Source: Salinimicrobium sp. (GTDB lineage Bacteria; Bacteroidota; Bacteroidia; Flavobacteriales; Flavobacteriaceae). From it: DNA of 44,947 nt. Made by a program: the position numbers and the translations under genes. The notes beneath the pieces are model-generated. The model worked only from the letters and a program-made list of their open reading frames with translations. It made no database searches and was not told the DNA's origin. The stretch covers positions 1 through 44,947 of the forward strand of contig JAGXIM010000108.1 of assembly GCA_024635665.1 (NCBI GenBank), given 5' to 3'. Below, one piece after another: positions 14,003-22,821 of this stretch (within the stretch, counting starts at the first letter, position 1; every line of letters begins with the position of its first letter).

Positions 14003-14536
14003 GTGAACAAACAGCTGATTCCCTTCCCTCTCCCTGAGCATTTGAACGAATTTGTGATTTCCCAGCTCAACACTCCGGTTCAGGAACTGGAAGATGGAAG
14101 CCACACAAAAGCCCTGCATATTAGACGGGACAGTAAATTTGGGAAGTTGATCCATCGCTGCCTTAAAAAAACCAACAAACCTGCATTTGCCAAAGAAGGT
14201 TTTACGATGTTCCTGGCGGTTTCAAATTATGCCGGGGATCATGACAAAGCTGTTCCCGGGGGAAAATATTCGTTTTTATGCCTTGGCGAGGAGGAAATCA
14301 AAGAAATCATTTCGGTTTTTGACACCTGGTTCAAGACCTGCCTGATCCATTTTGTTGATGGGGCCGTTTTTGCGCATACCTTCAATGGGAAAACCAAGGG
14401 AATCGTTCACGCGAGCATCATTGAGTTTATGAATTATTATAAAATTTCCAACTCAAAAACAAAATTTGACACCTTTGTCAAGTATTACGATCGCAAAAAA
14501 AAGGCGAAACGTCAGCAATTACAGCGCTTCACGTGA
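14003..14536 (+). CDS. Orphan hypothetical protein with basic C-terminus
   Basis: 177 aa, starting with GTG. Not recognised. The middle has a hydrophobic beta-rich region (FTMFLAVSNYAGDHDKAVPG, later YSFLCLGEEEIKEIISVFD), and the C-terminus is very basic (DRKKKAKRQQLQRF), which suggests nucleic-acid contact. It has its own host-type promoter between the lysis unit and the head unit, and the late promoter of the head unit lies about 120 bp after its stop. An early or constitutive DNA-binding role, for example in activating late promoters, is a hypothesis only. Confidence 0.7.
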   Translation: MNKQLIPFPLPEHLNEFVISQLNTPVQELEDGSHTKALHIRRDSKFGKLIHRCLKKTNKPAFAKEGFTMFLAVSNYAGDHDKAVPGGKYSFLCLGEEEIKEIISVFDTWFKTCLIHFVDGAVFAHTFNGKTKGIVHASIIEFMNYYKISNSKTKFDTFVKYYDRKKKAKRQQLQRFT

Positions 14537-14656
14537 TTTATCGAACATGTGTCCTTTTTGTTTTGGCGTTTTTAGGGCTTTTTGGTCAGATTTTGTCCAA
14601 ATAACATCATAAAATGCCTTTCAAAATTTTCCTAATCTCATTCTTCCAATAATCCG

Positions 14657-14692
14657 TGTCCTTTTCTTTATAACTCCCAGTGCTTATTATTG
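14657..14692 (+). promoter_or_regulatory. Phage late promoter 2 (head genes)
   Basis: TGTCCTTTTCT at 14657-14667 and TATTATTG at 14685-14692, again with 28 bases from the first base of one element to the other. The leader to the protease ATG is about 20 bases. The 180 bp gap before the head gene holds nothing else I can support except a weak partial copy of the same motif at 14550. Confidence 0.72.
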
Positions 14693-14715
14693 AATCTCAT
14701 TACTAAAGTAGAACA

Positions 14716-15606
14716 ATGTTCACGCATTCAGATTCTGATATTATTTCTTCAAAATGGGCCATCAGTGAACAACACGCACAAGCGTGGCTGTTAATGGTTG
14801 CCCAAATTCTCCAGGGAAAACAATTAAAACAATCCAAATCTACCATCACCAAGGAATCGCAAATTGAAAGCCGCCGCTATATTGTTGACGGAAATGGGGA
14901 TTATATAAACAGGAATGAACATCCCAATACGCCAGAGGGCAGTATAGGCGTTATTCAAATTGCCGGGCCTATGTTGAAATATGGTTCCTGGTGCAATTGG
15001 GGATCTGATGAACTCGTTTTTTTTGCTGAACAGTTTGACCGTGATCCCAATATTATTGGACAAATCTGGCTGATGGAAACCCCCGGGGGAACTATGACCT
15101 CTATTGCCCCATATTTGGAATTCCTAAAGAAAAAATCAAAACCTGTTATTGGCCTTGCCGATATTTGCGCCAGTGCCGGCCTTTATGTAGGTGTTGCGAC
15201 AGATAAGCTATATGCCCGGAACAATATTTCTGCAATGTTCGGGAGTGTTGGGGTAATGGCCACAATTGTTGATTATACCGAATATCTAAAAAAAATGGGG
15301 GTAGAAGAACATGCTATCTACTCTAGTGTGTCTTCATTTAAAAATAAAAGTTCCAAAGAAGCCCTTAAAGGCAACTATGAGGAATTTAGAAAAGAACACC
15401 TGGATCCGCTCGCGATTCAATTTCAGAATTTTGTTAAACAATCCCGCCCAAACTTACAGACAGACGTGGAAGGCATCCTAGAAGGAAAAATGTTCTATGC
15501 TGAAGCAGCAGAGGAATATGGGATTATTGATGGAATAAAAGATTTTGAAGAAGCAGCTGAACAGGTTAAGTTTCTGGCAGGTGCCAGATCATTTATGTTT
15601 CAATAA
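14716..15606 (+). CDS. Prohead protease, S49 (SppA/protease IV) family
   Basis: 296 aa. The core (GSIGVIQIAGPMLKYGS, METPGGTMTS, IGLADICASAGLYVGVATD, SAMFGSVGV) is that of S49 serine peptidases. The catalytic Ser is probably Ser153 in ASAG and the general base one of the lysines at 209-211. In tailed phages this enzyme digests the scaffold during capsid maturation. It is the first gene of the head unit, directly before the capsid polyprotein, which carries a scaffold-like N-terminus as a likely substrate. Confidence 0.88.
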   Translation: MFTHSDSDIISSKWAISEQHAQAWLLMVAQILQGKQLKQSKSTITKESQIESRRYIVDGNGDYINRNEHPNTPEGSIGVIQIAGPMLKYGSWCNWGSDELVFFAEQFDRDPNIIGQIWLMETPGGTMTSIAPYLEFLKKKSKPVIGLADICASAGLYVGVATDKLYARNNISAMFGSVGVMATIVDYTEYLKKMGVEEHAIYSSVSSFKNKSSKEALKGNYEEFRKEHLDPLAIQFQNFVKQSRPNLQTDVEGILEGKMFYAEAAEEYGIIDGIKDFEEAAEQVKFLAGARSFMFQ

Positions 15607-15624
15607 CCAAATACTTAAAAACCA

Positions 15625-17796
15625 ATGAAAAAGTTAGCAGCAATGTTCCCGCTGATTTTTGCCTTCCTGAACATCAACATGGAAGACAAATTGAAAGCCA
15701 AGGAAACCCTGGAATTGTCCGCAGAGGACAAAGTTAAACTGGATGCGGCCGCGAAAATTGAAGGCTTCGCAGAAAAGTTTATGACAGATTACAACACGGC
15801 TCTTGCCGGTGAGGACACCGATAAGGCATTGGAGCTTGTGAGTGCCTATATGAAAGAGGTGCAAGCTGAAGATCCCGATGCTGAAAAACCAACGGGAAAA
15901 GAAGCTCCTGAAACAACTGCATCTACAGATGTGCAAAAACTAATTTCACGCCAAACCAAAATGGAAGCGGAGATGAAAGTTATAAGGGCCGAAAACGAAA
16001 AAATGGCCAATAAGCCGGAAACCGATGAAACGGTTGAAAAAATTAAAGGAAGTGCAATGAAGAATTCAAAAATCGGGCATTCCAAGACTCACTTGTTTGC
16101 GAGCAATGACGCCTGGAATGAATTTGCGGGCAGGCCTTGGAACGAGGCAGCCAAACAGGCAATGGCCGGGGAAGCTATTACAGCCGTAACCAACTGGACA
16201 GAAACCGCCAACATCGATAAATTGAACTCGGATATCCAGGCTTATTTCCGTAAAGATCCTATGTTGGTTCATTCTACCCTGTTAGACGGGTTGCAAATGA
16301 AGAAATATGTGGAGCTTGTAAGTGGGGTAAGTGATGAATATGTTTACACTACCATTGCAACAGGTGAAATCACTCAGTCTTTAAAATCCAAGTTCTTACC
16401 AAAAAACAAAGCGAAGTTTGAGGCTGAAATTGGAAAAGTAAGAGATATCCAAATAGACATGTTGTTTAAAGGATATGAGTTGAAAAAACTTGAAAAATCT
16501 TACCTAAAAAACATTGCTTCTTTGGGAATTACAGATTCCAATCCGCATAAACTTATATATGTGAATTATGTGGTTGCCGAAATTATGAAGCGCGCACGTA
16601 AGGAGGATAAAATAGTGATGGGACGTGGAGTTTACTTCAGTGATCCGGACAGAACTACTCCTGCCAGCTTTATGAACAACTTTGACGGGTTCATTAAATT
16701 GATCCTTAGGGCAAGGGGCACTAAATTTAACCCATTTAAAGTTGGTAAGCCTACCGCGCAAAATATTTACGATTATGTAAATACCATGTGCGAGCTCTTG
16801 CCGCATGACGTGAAGATCCTGCCCGAATTGCAATATGTTCTTTCCCCATTCTGGAAACGTAAATACCTCGAAGCCAGGAAGAATATTTATGGAGGAAATA
16901 CCAATTATACAGGTGATACCGATACAGTAGATAATTTTGCCAATATAGAACTGGTTACTTATGACCAACTGGAAGGCGAAGAATTGATGTACATCACCAC
17001 AAAAGATAATGAGTATGGTTTGACCGATAAGCCGGGAGAAGATGGATTTATCCAGTTTCAAAAAGGTGGGGAAGATCCAAGGGATATTAAAGCTTTTGGA
17101 GATTACAAACTGTCCACATTTATTGCCGTATTTGGACGTAAACAATTAGATCTGGCAGCAGACAGTTTTGAGAACCAATTGTTTTTCTCTAACGATGTGG
17201 AAGCATTGACAACTACTTACGTACCGGTTGCCGCAGATGATGCCACACCTTCACTTGCTATTCACAATTCCCTTGTGATAGGAGCAAATAATACACAGGC
17301 CACAGACATCACCAATTTTGATGATGCAACTGTTGGATCCAGGGTTTATATCACCGGAAACAAGGATACTTTGATTTCTACTGTTAAAAATAATGCGAAC
17401 ATTATTCTTGCCGATGGAGATTTTCCTTTGAACAATGGATCCTTACTAGTGCTTCAGGCATTGGCAGGAGGAAAATTCATTGAGATAAGCCGGAAAGTTG
17501 CCGGAGCCGCTGCGCCTGTTGTAGAGATAGCACTTGCTGCTGATGCCACTACCGCTGATGCCGCTGATGGTACTTCATTCGTGACCGTTGCCAACACTGT
17601 TGCAACTGCCATTACAAACATTGAGAATGCCGTTGTTGGAGAGCAATACACGATTAAAGGTGGATCTGCTACCAATGCGACTACCATAGCCAACGCAGGG
17701 AATTTCTTCCTGTCTGCTGCTATAACCCTTAATGTGGGTGTATATATCACTGTAGAATTTAACGGAAGCAAGTTCATAGAAGTTGCCCGAGGATAG
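15625..17796 (+). CDS. Major capsid protein fused to scaffold-like and surface domains
   Basis: 723 aa, long for a capsid protein. Residues 1-150 are charged and helical (SAEDKVKLDAAAKIEGFAEK; QTKMEAEMKVIRAENEKM), like a scaffold or delta domain removed by the S49 protease. Residues about 150-530 are the probable shell domain (KTHLFASNDAWNEFAGRPWN, later DVKILPELQYVLSPFWKRKY). Residues about 535-633 and 634-723 are two related beta-rich modules ending GGKFIEISRK and GSKFIEVARG. The same module ends the next structural gene, so it may be a capsid-surface decoration. The capsid identity rests on position and size rather than a recognised family. Confidence 0.75.
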   Translation: MKKLAAMFPLIFAFLNINMEDKLKAKETLELSAEDKVKLDAAAKIEGFAEKFMTDYNTALAGEDTDKALELVSAYMKEVQAEDPDAEKPTGKEAPETTASTDVQKLISRQTKMEAEMKVIRAENEKMANKPETDETVEKIKGSAMKNSKIGHSKTHLFASNDAWNEFAGRPWNEAAKQAMAGEAITAVTNWTETANIDKLNSDIQAYFRKDPMLVHSTLLDGLQMKKYVELVSGVSDEYVYTTIATGEITQSLKSKFLPKNKAKFEAEIGKVRDIQIDMLFKGYELKKLEKSYLKNIASLGITDSNPHKLIYVNYVVAEIMKRARKEDKIVMGRGVYFSDPDRTTPASFMNNFDGFIKLILRARGTKFNPFKVGKPTAQNIYDYVNTMCELLPHDVKILPELQYVLSPFWKRKYLEARKNIYGGNTNYTGDTDTVDNFANIELVTYDQLEGEELMYITTKDNEYGLTDKPGEDGFIQFQKGGEDPRDIKAFGDYKLSTFIAVFGRKQLDLAADSFENQLFFSNDVEALTTTYVPVAADDATPSLAIHNSLVIGANNTQATDITNFDDATVGSRVYITGNKDTLISTVKNNANIILADGDFPLNNGSLLVLQALAGGKFIEISRKVAGAAAPVVEIALAADATTADAADGTSFVTVANTVATAITNIENAVVGEQYTIKGGSATNATTIANAGNFFLSAAITLNVGVYITVEFNGSKFIEVARG

Positions 17797-17803
17797 TCAA
17801 AGG

Positions 17804-17826
17804 CTCCCGGGAAACCGGGGGTTTTT
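17804..17826 (+). terminator. Terminator after the capsid gene
   Basis: CTCCCGG against CCGGGGG with a GAAA tetraloop (17804-17821), followed by TTTTT. It lies between the capsid gene and the next head gene and would attenuate, giving more capsid than the downstream protein. Confidence 0.8.
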
Positions 17827-17849
17827 ATTAATCTTAATACATAAAAAAG

Positions 17850-18683
17850 ATGTCATTTATAAAAGTAAATATCCCAAAAACCAATATTGCCGGTGCCGGA
17901 GCGGCGCAGGGAAAAAACACCAATATTGTTTTATTTGATTGGGCAGATGTTCTAAGTACCCCTACCAGGGACAGTAAAGGAATAAAAATGGTGGGGAGTT
18001 TTGTCTTCAAGTCAGGGAAATATGCGATCAAGATCTATGCTACTTCCAGCTCCATTTCCTTACCGCGTTCAAGCGAGGGAGAAGAAGATTCCATGTCCTT
18101 CCAGGCATTGCCTGAATTCACTCATCCGGGTTCCCCAGTTGAGTTAGAAGAATTTTTAGCTAATATGACCAACCGAGCAGTCGGTTTGGCTGTAGAAGTT
18201 GGAGATTGTGACGGAAGTGAAGCTCCTTATTACAAGGTATATGGAAGCCGCTGCAACCCTTTGAGCCTTATGGTGGAAGGGACAGATAACAATGAAGGTG
18301 TAAAAGACCTTATCAAATTTCAGCAATTCAGAAGAAGTCAGAGCTTACCTGGTAGATACTACAGTACTTTCACTTTTGATGAAGCGACCCTTGTTGATGT
18401 TGATGCTGTAGCTGTAGATGTTGCCGCAGGAAGTGGTGAATACCAACTTCAGGACAACACTGTGCCAACCGCGATCACCGATCTTACAAATGCAGAACAA
18501 AATGGCACTTATACCTTGATAGGTAGCGGTGGCACCAACCCTGCAACGATCGCGAGCGGCGGGAACTTTATCCTTGCCGGTGCAGCCGGGTGGACAGGAC
18601 TTGCCGGTGCCAGGATCACGCTTAAAGCATTCGAACAGGCCGCAGGCGTGTTTGTGTTCTTTGAGCATAGCAGGAGCATATAA
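17850..18683 (+). CDS. Structural protein sharing the capsid surface module
   Basis: 277 aa. The first 175 residues are a compact domain (MSFIKVNIPKTNIAGAGAAQ; FKSGKYAIKIYATSSSISLP) of the sort seen in head or tail-tube proteins of Bacteroidota phages. The last 95 residues (TAITDLTNAEQNGTYTLIGS; NPATIASGGNFILAG) are homologous by eye to the two C-terminal modules of the capsid protein. Expression is separated from the capsid gene by a leaky terminator. It may be a head decoration protein or the major tail protein. Confidence 0.7.
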   Translation: MSFIKVNIPKTNIAGAGAAQGKNTNIVLFDWADVLSTPTRDSKGIKMVGSFVFKSGKYAIKIYATSSSISLPRSSEGEEDSMSFQALPEFTHPGSPVELEEFLANMTNRAVGLAVEVGDCDGSEAPYYKVYGSRCNPLSLMVEGTDNNEGVKDLIKFQQFRRSQSLPGRYYSTFTFDEATLVDVDAVAVDVAAGSGEYQLQDNTVPTAITDLTNAEQNGTYTLIGSGGTNPATIASGGNFILAGAAGWTGLAGARITLKAFEQAAGVFVFFEHSRSI

Positions 18684-18712
18684 GAAGTTTGTTTGATTCG
18701 TTAGTTAGTTAG

Positions 18713-18747
18713 AAAATCCGCTTTCAGCAATGAGAGCGGATTTTTTT
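18713..18747 (+). terminator. Rho-independent terminator ending the head unit
   Basis: A 14 bp stem, AAAATCCGCTTTCA against TGAGAGCGGATTTT (one G-U), GCAA loop, then a run of seven T. It marks the end of the head transcription unit. Confidence 0.88.
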
Positions 18748-18754
18748 GTGGATT

Positions 18755-18865
18755 CAATTCGTGCGTAATGAACCTGATTCGTGCAATTCGTGCGTTTTGC
18801 TGTGCGTAAAGAACCCCTTTGGATACAGGCGTTAAGCGTTCATATTTACTTTTCTGCACGATTGC
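18755..18865. repeat. Cluster of ATTCGTGC / GCACGA words
   Basis: AATTCGTGCG (18756), GATTCGTGCA (18776), AATTCGTGCG (18786), GTGCGT (18802) and GCACGATTGCAC (18856). The core is the reverse complement of the GCACGA iterons at 4408-4449. The block lies between the head terminator and late promoter 3. No gene is seen in 18684-18987. Confidence 0.5.
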
Positions 18866-18917
18866 ACAGTTTTTTAACCACTTTTAGAGAGGGGTATGTG
18901 TGGCTTGTTACCTTAAC

Positions 18918-18953
18918 TGTCCTTTTGTTACCTCGATCTAAATGCTATGTTTG
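18918..18953 (+). promoter_or_regulatory. Phage late promoter 3 (terminase genes)
   Basis: TGTCCTTTTGT at 18918-18928 and TATGTTTG at 18946-18953, 28 bases apart start to start. The -7 box here fits the full TAnnTTTG. The leader is about 30 bases to ATG 18988. Confidence 0.75.
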
Positions 18954-18987
18954 ATATTGAAGATATAAAACATCAAAAAACAGCATT

Positions 18988-19938
18988 ATGAGCCACAAGA
19001 ACCGCGTAATTGATTTCATTAAATTTGACCGCAGCCTCACCGGGGCAAAACAACTTTACAATTCCCTTCCAAACAAATCTTTATCCTTCCTTGGCAGCTT
19101 TAACAGGATGCGGGACACTGAAGCAGATCGTAAACTGGTAGCCTACCACTTATGCAAAGCTGTAGGACTTGAGGAACGGCAAATGCTGGCGCTTTGGGGA
19201 ACTAAGGTGCAATCGCAACCGGAAGAAGAAAAAGAGCAGCCTGAGATGGTTGTGGTTGATTTCCCCGGTACTCCATTGGAAAAAATTCTTTCATTAAATC
19301 CTGCCACAGCCTCCTGGAAAGAAATTCAGGAATTAGCGGGCGCATTGTCTGATGATAGTGAGCGCGATCCTAAAGGCCGTAAAAAGGTGGACCTCCTTGC
19401 CTTTATTAAATCGGAAAGGGAACTGGCAATTGTGGAGACTTCAAAGGAAGTTCCGATAGAAGTCAAGAAAACAATAAAACTTCGGGAACAATTCCCATTT
19501 TTAAGGGAGAAAGATTGTCCGGATATTTTAAAACTTTTGGTAAACGAGATGATCACCGCTTATGAAAAATATAAGGCAGGCAGAAGCCAGTTGTTCAATT
19601 CGCTTACCGCTGAAGAGGAAGCCTTGTTGTCCCGTGATATAGTCGATAATTTTATCGAAAACAAAGAGGCTTTTGCCGAATTGGAGCATTATAAAAACAA
19701 CGGGCAGATCCTTGGCGCACATCCAATCTTTGAAGCGCAAAAAATCAAGGAAGAACTGGATGCATTAAATGCCGAAGAACTGAGTTTGAAAGCCAGTGCC
19801 CTTCGAAAAAATATTTCTACCAACAAGAAGAAATCGGAAGCAGCAGATAATGTGGAAGACCAGGCAAAGTATGATGCCGCTGTGGAATTATATAGCTGGC
19901 AATCACAATATGTAAAATCATTGCTCAAGAAAAAATAA
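18988..19938 (+). CDS. Hypothetical protein of the packaging module
   Basis: 316 aa, not recognised. Mainly charged and helical: an N-terminal part with FDRSLTGAKQLYNSLPNKSL, a middle EEEKEQPEM linker and a C-terminal coiled coil (KKKSEAADNVEDQAKYDAAV). It is transcribed from late promoter 3 and followed four bases later by the terminase-related HTH gene. Location implies a role in DNA packaging or head assembly. Confidence 0.7.
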   Translation: MSHKNRVIDFIKFDRSLTGAKQLYNSLPNKSLSFLGSFNRMRDTEADRKLVAYHLCKAVGLEERQMLALWGTKVQSQPEEEKEQPEMVVVDFPGTPLEKILSLNPATASWKEIQELAGALSDDSERDPKGRKKVDLLAFIKSERELAIVETSKEVPIEVKKTIKLREQFPFLREKDCPDILKLLVNEMITAYEKYKAGRSQLFNSLTAEEEALLSRDIVDNFIENKEAFAELEHYKNNGQILGAHPIFEAQKIKEELDALNAEELSLKASALRKNISTNKKKSEAADNVEDQAKYDAAVELYSWQSQYVKSLLKKK

Positions 19939-19941
19939 GCA

Positions 19942-20268
19942 ATGCATTCCAGAGAAGTGATATTGAATGAACTGGATAGCCAGCTTCTTGCAGATGTGAG
20001 AAAGCTGGCTTCTCGCAATTTTGGTCCCAGTGATATTGCATTGAAACTGGGAGTGAACAAATCCAGTTTTCTGAATATCTGGCGGGACAAGAAATCTACT
20101 ATTAGGGAAGAATATGAAGCCGGGAGATTATCAATTCAGTATAAAAAAATGAAGGCCTTGAATAAAGAAATTAAAGGCGGAAATATTACGGCTATCCAGA
20201 TCCACGATAAAATGCTTTTGGAAACTGAATTTGAAACCAAGAAAAAAGAAATATTCGGACTTGAGTAA
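19942..20268 (+). CDS. HTH protein, candidate small terminase partner
   Basis: 108 aa. Residues about 20-50 form a helix-turn-helix (RNFGPSDIALKLGVNKSSFL) like those at the N-terminus of small terminase subunits. The rest is helical (ALNKEIKGGNITAIQIHDKM), a common feature in homing to a terminase oligomer. It precedes another terminase-region gene and then the large subunit. It may be the DNA-recognition part of a split small terminase. Confidence 0.65.
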   Translation: MHSREVILNELDSQLLADVRKLASRNFGPSDIALKLGVNKSSFLNIWRDKKSTIREEYEAGRLSIQYKKMKALNKEIKGGNITAIQIHDKMLLETEFETKKKEIFGLE

Positions 20269-20272
20269 GATC

Positions 20273-20902
20273 ATGGAGAAAATAGCAGAAGGCGAACATT
20301 ATCAACTATTGGAACAATGGTCGGGTGATGAGAGCGTGGTCCTTCCGGATGAAATTCACGATTATGTGAAACAACTGGAATATGCCAGGGGTTTTATATA
20401 TTCCGGCGCTTCCCCCAATAACGCATCCAGAAAATTAAAGGTTCATTTTCCCGATCTTTCTATGAAGCAGGCGAAATCCCGAGTGCGCGATGCCGTGGAG
20501 TACTTTTATATTGATGGGGACTTAAAAAAGGATGCTTACCGCCAGATTCATTACGAAAAGCAAATGCAGGCGGCGCAGCTTGTTTTGGAGACCGCCAGAT
20601 CTGCAGCCGATATAAAGATAGCTTCCGAAATTTGGGAGCGTGCCGGAAGGGCAAAACAATTGCACCTGCCGGATGCCGAGGAATTTCCAGAAGGAATGTT
20701 TGAACAAAAATGGAAGATCTATTCTCTGGACACTTCAGATGTTGGACTTCCAGAACTGGCAGACCGGAACCAACTGGGTGCAATGATAGACAGCTTCAAT
20801 GTTACGGAAGCGGAAAAGATTCGTTTAAAACAAGATGCCGGAGTAGAACCCCGCGAAATATTGGATTTCAATGGCCAGAAAGAGAGCGCTCCCGAAGAAT
20901 GA
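20273..20902 (+). CDS. Terminase small subunit-like protein
   Basis: 209 aa from ATG 20273, four bases after the upstream stop. An in-frame ATG at 20231 would add 14 basic residues (MKPRKKKYSDLSKI) and overlap the previous gene by 38 bp; I cannot exclude it. The helical N-terminal half (YVKQLEYARGFIYSGASPNN, then MKQAKSRVRDAVEYFYIDGD) resembles the first domain of phage small terminase proteins. It overlaps the large subunit gene by 32 bp. The role in recognising DNA for packaging is inferred from position. Confidence 0.65.
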   Translation: MEKIAEGEHYQLLEQWSGDESVVLPDEIHDYVKQLEYARGFIYSGASPNNASRKLKVHFPDLSMKQAKSRVRDAVEYFYIDGDLKKDAYRQIHYEKQMQAAQLVLETARSAADIKIASEIWERAGRAKQLHLPDAEEFPEGMFEQKWKIYSLDTSDVGLPELADRNQLGAMIDSFNVTEAEKIRLKQDAGVEPREILDFNGQKESAPEE

Positions 20903-22583
20903 AATAGATGTTGAATTGCGGTATGCCAACTGGCTTTCCCAAACGATATTAATGCTGCAGCCCAAAAACTTGGGTTTGGTGGCAGGCCGTGGAGCCGCAA
21001 AAACCACTGATATTTTTTCCCAACGCCTTCAGGATATTTCTTATGATATGCCCGGCTGTTATATTGCCATTTCCAGTGATACTTTTATGAATGCCAGGAA
21101 GAACGTTGTGCCTTCTTTAATTGAGGGTTGGAAGCGGAATGACTGGCAGGAGGATTATCATTTTGTCATTAATAGAAAACCGCCTTCTCATTTCGATAAA
21201 CCTTACAAAGCGCCAATTGAATGGAAGGACTCCATGACCATCCACAACGGTACGCACTATAAAATCATTTCACAGGACAGGCCTTCCGGTGGTGCAGGGG
21301 ATTCTTATCAGCATGTAGGCGGTGATGAAGTAAAATTCCAATCGGAAAAGAAAATAAACAAGCTTACGCCCGCGGTTCGTGGTGGTGAAATCAAATACCG
21401 GAATTCCCCGTATTATGGAGGCAGGACTTTTATGACGGATATGCCCAACACAAACCACGGGGAACACGACTGGATTTTGCGGATGGAAAAGAACATGAAC
21501 GTGGAACAAATAACGCTGATGCTTCATTGTGCTTTTACCATTAACCAGATCAAGATCGAGCTTTACCACGCGGAGAATTCCAAGGATGCCAAAAAATATG
21601 AGAACACAAAAAACAAGCTTGATCGCTGGATAGAGCGGTTCAGGTTGCTTAGAAAAAATTCGACATTCTTTTATATTGCCAGTTCCCTTGTGAACGCTGA
21701 TTTTTTAGGCTTCGATTATTTTAAGGAGCAGCTGGAGACCATGATATTTTCGGAAGTAGCATCTTCCATTTTTTCAATCACTCCAAAACTGGAAAAAGGA
21801 AAGCAGTTTTATCCCACGCTTTCCCAAAAGAACTTTTATAAAGATGGTTTCAATTATTCCAGGGTAGATCAAATTGCCTGGGAAGAAGAGATCGAGGAAC
21901 TATCCCTGGACCTAAAATATATAAATCACGAACAAGCCATTGAGGGCGGCCTTGATACCGGGAATATGTGTTCATTGGTTACCGGTCAGGACCAGGGGAA
22001 GGCGAATCGGATCTTAAAAGAGTTTTATACCATTCCGGGTACCACCCAGCAATGGATTCCGGAACTGGGTGAGAAATTTGTCGAGTTCTATAAATACCAT
22101 CGGGAAAAACATTTGTTGCTTTATCCGGATAGGTCCACGCATCAATATAAAAAGGTGGGGGAAGACCATGCTTCAAAATTCAAGAAAGCGGTTGAGTACG
22201 ATAAGAAAGGAAATTCGACAGGCTGGACGGTGACCATAATGAATGAAGGTCAGGAGACCATAAGTCAGCAAGCGGAATTTGAACTGGCATTTATCATGCT
22301 GGAGGGATCACATCCGGAACTTCCGGAAATATTACTGGATCAGCACAACTGCAAATGTTTGAAGTCTTCAATGGAAGGAGCAGAGAAAATCCTTCGGGTC
22401 ACTCCAAACGGGGATAAATCAATTCACAAAAATAAATCTTCAGAAAAATTACCGGAAGAGCACCTTCCAATGCGCTCCACAAACTTCAGTGATGCGTTCA
22501 AGTATTATATATGTCGGCCGCACTATTTTGAGAAAATCGCAGGTTACAGGATCCAATTCACCGGATTGCCAGGGGTACGATAA
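20871..22583 (+). CDS. Terminase large subunit
   Basis: 570 aa. Walker A is VAGRGAAKTT (Lys44, Thr45) and Walker B is YQHVGGDEVKF (Asp152, Glu153), the ATPase that drives DNA into the head. The C-terminal half carries the nuclease region (near SLVTGQDQGKANRILK, and later ELPEILLDQHNCKCLK). The N-terminal start (MARKRALPKNEIDVELRYAN) overlaps the small subunit gene in another frame. Length and order fit a complete large terminase of a flavobacterial siphovirus. Confidence 0.9.
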   Translation: MARKRALPKNEIDVELRYANWLSQTILMLQPKNLGLVAGRGAAKTTDIFSQRLQDISYDMPGCYIAISSDTFMNARKNVVPSLIEGWKRNDWQEDYHFVINRKPPSHFDKPYKAPIEWKDSMTIHNGTHYKIISQDRPSGGAGDSYQHVGGDEVKFQSEKKINKLTPAVRGGEIKYRNSPYYGGRTFMTDMPNTNHGEHDWILRMEKNMNVEQITLMLHCAFTINQIKIELYHAENSKDAKKYENTKNKLDRWIERFRLLRKNSTFFYIASSLVNADFLGFDYFKEQLETMIFSEVASSIFSITPKLEKGKQFYPTLSQKNFYKDGFNYSRVDQIAWEEEIEELSLDLKYINHEQAIEGGLDTGNMCSLVTGQDQGKANRILKEFYTIPGTTQQWIPELGEKFVEFYKYHREKHLLLYPDRSTHQYKKVGEDHASKFKKAVEYDKKGNSTGWTVTIMNEGQETISQQAEFELAFIMLEGSHPELPEILLDQHNCKCLKSSMEGAEKILRVTPNGDKSIHKNKSSEKLPEEHLPMRSTNFSDAFKYYICRPHYFEKIAGYRIQFTGLPGVR

Positions 22584-22780
22584 CAACATTGCTCCTAAAA
22601 TGCTCAACTTATGGCCCTGATTTCCCTCGCAAATTCTGTAAATCTTTGAAAATCAATAATTAAACCCCTTTGGCAAGGCGTAAATTTATTTTTATCGCAC
22701 AGAATAGGCCGCCACGCTCAGGGGCGTTATGGTAATTACCCTCTGTTACCCTTTTTAGAGATATGATTCTGCTGTTTCCG
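22584..22780. other. Non-coding region before late promoter 4
   Basis: No gene is seen. A TTTTTAGAGA word (22752-22761) 19 bases before the promoter has a counterpart CTTTTAGAGA (18891-18900) 17 bases before late promoter 3, so it may be a further shared element. A weak hairpin around GGGGCG near 22720 could serve as terminator for the packaging unit, but no T-run follows. Confidence 0.35.
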
Positions 22781-22816
22781 TGTCCTTTTCTTATTGCGGG
22801 GCCTTCGTTAATATTG
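22781..22816 (+). promoter_or_regulatory. Phage late promoter 4 (portal and neck genes)
   Basis: TGTCCTTTTCT at 22781-22791 and TAATATTG at 22809-22816, 28 bases apart start to start. ATG 22822 follows only five bases after the -7 box, so the mRNA would be essentially leaderless. Confidence 0.75.
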
Positions 22817-22821
22817 AAGTA

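Noticed and set aside
14550-14584. A sixth TGTCCTTTT word as a late promoter
   Set aside because: At the expected 28 base distance the sequence is CTTTTTGG, with no TA start to the -7 box. A true copy lies 107 bases further on. At most a degenerate relic.
16504-17145. Long minus-strand open frame (213 aa) inside the capsid gene
   Set aside because: It is antisense to a strong structural gene, has no promoter or sensible domain, and its codon pattern is explained by the plus-strand gene.
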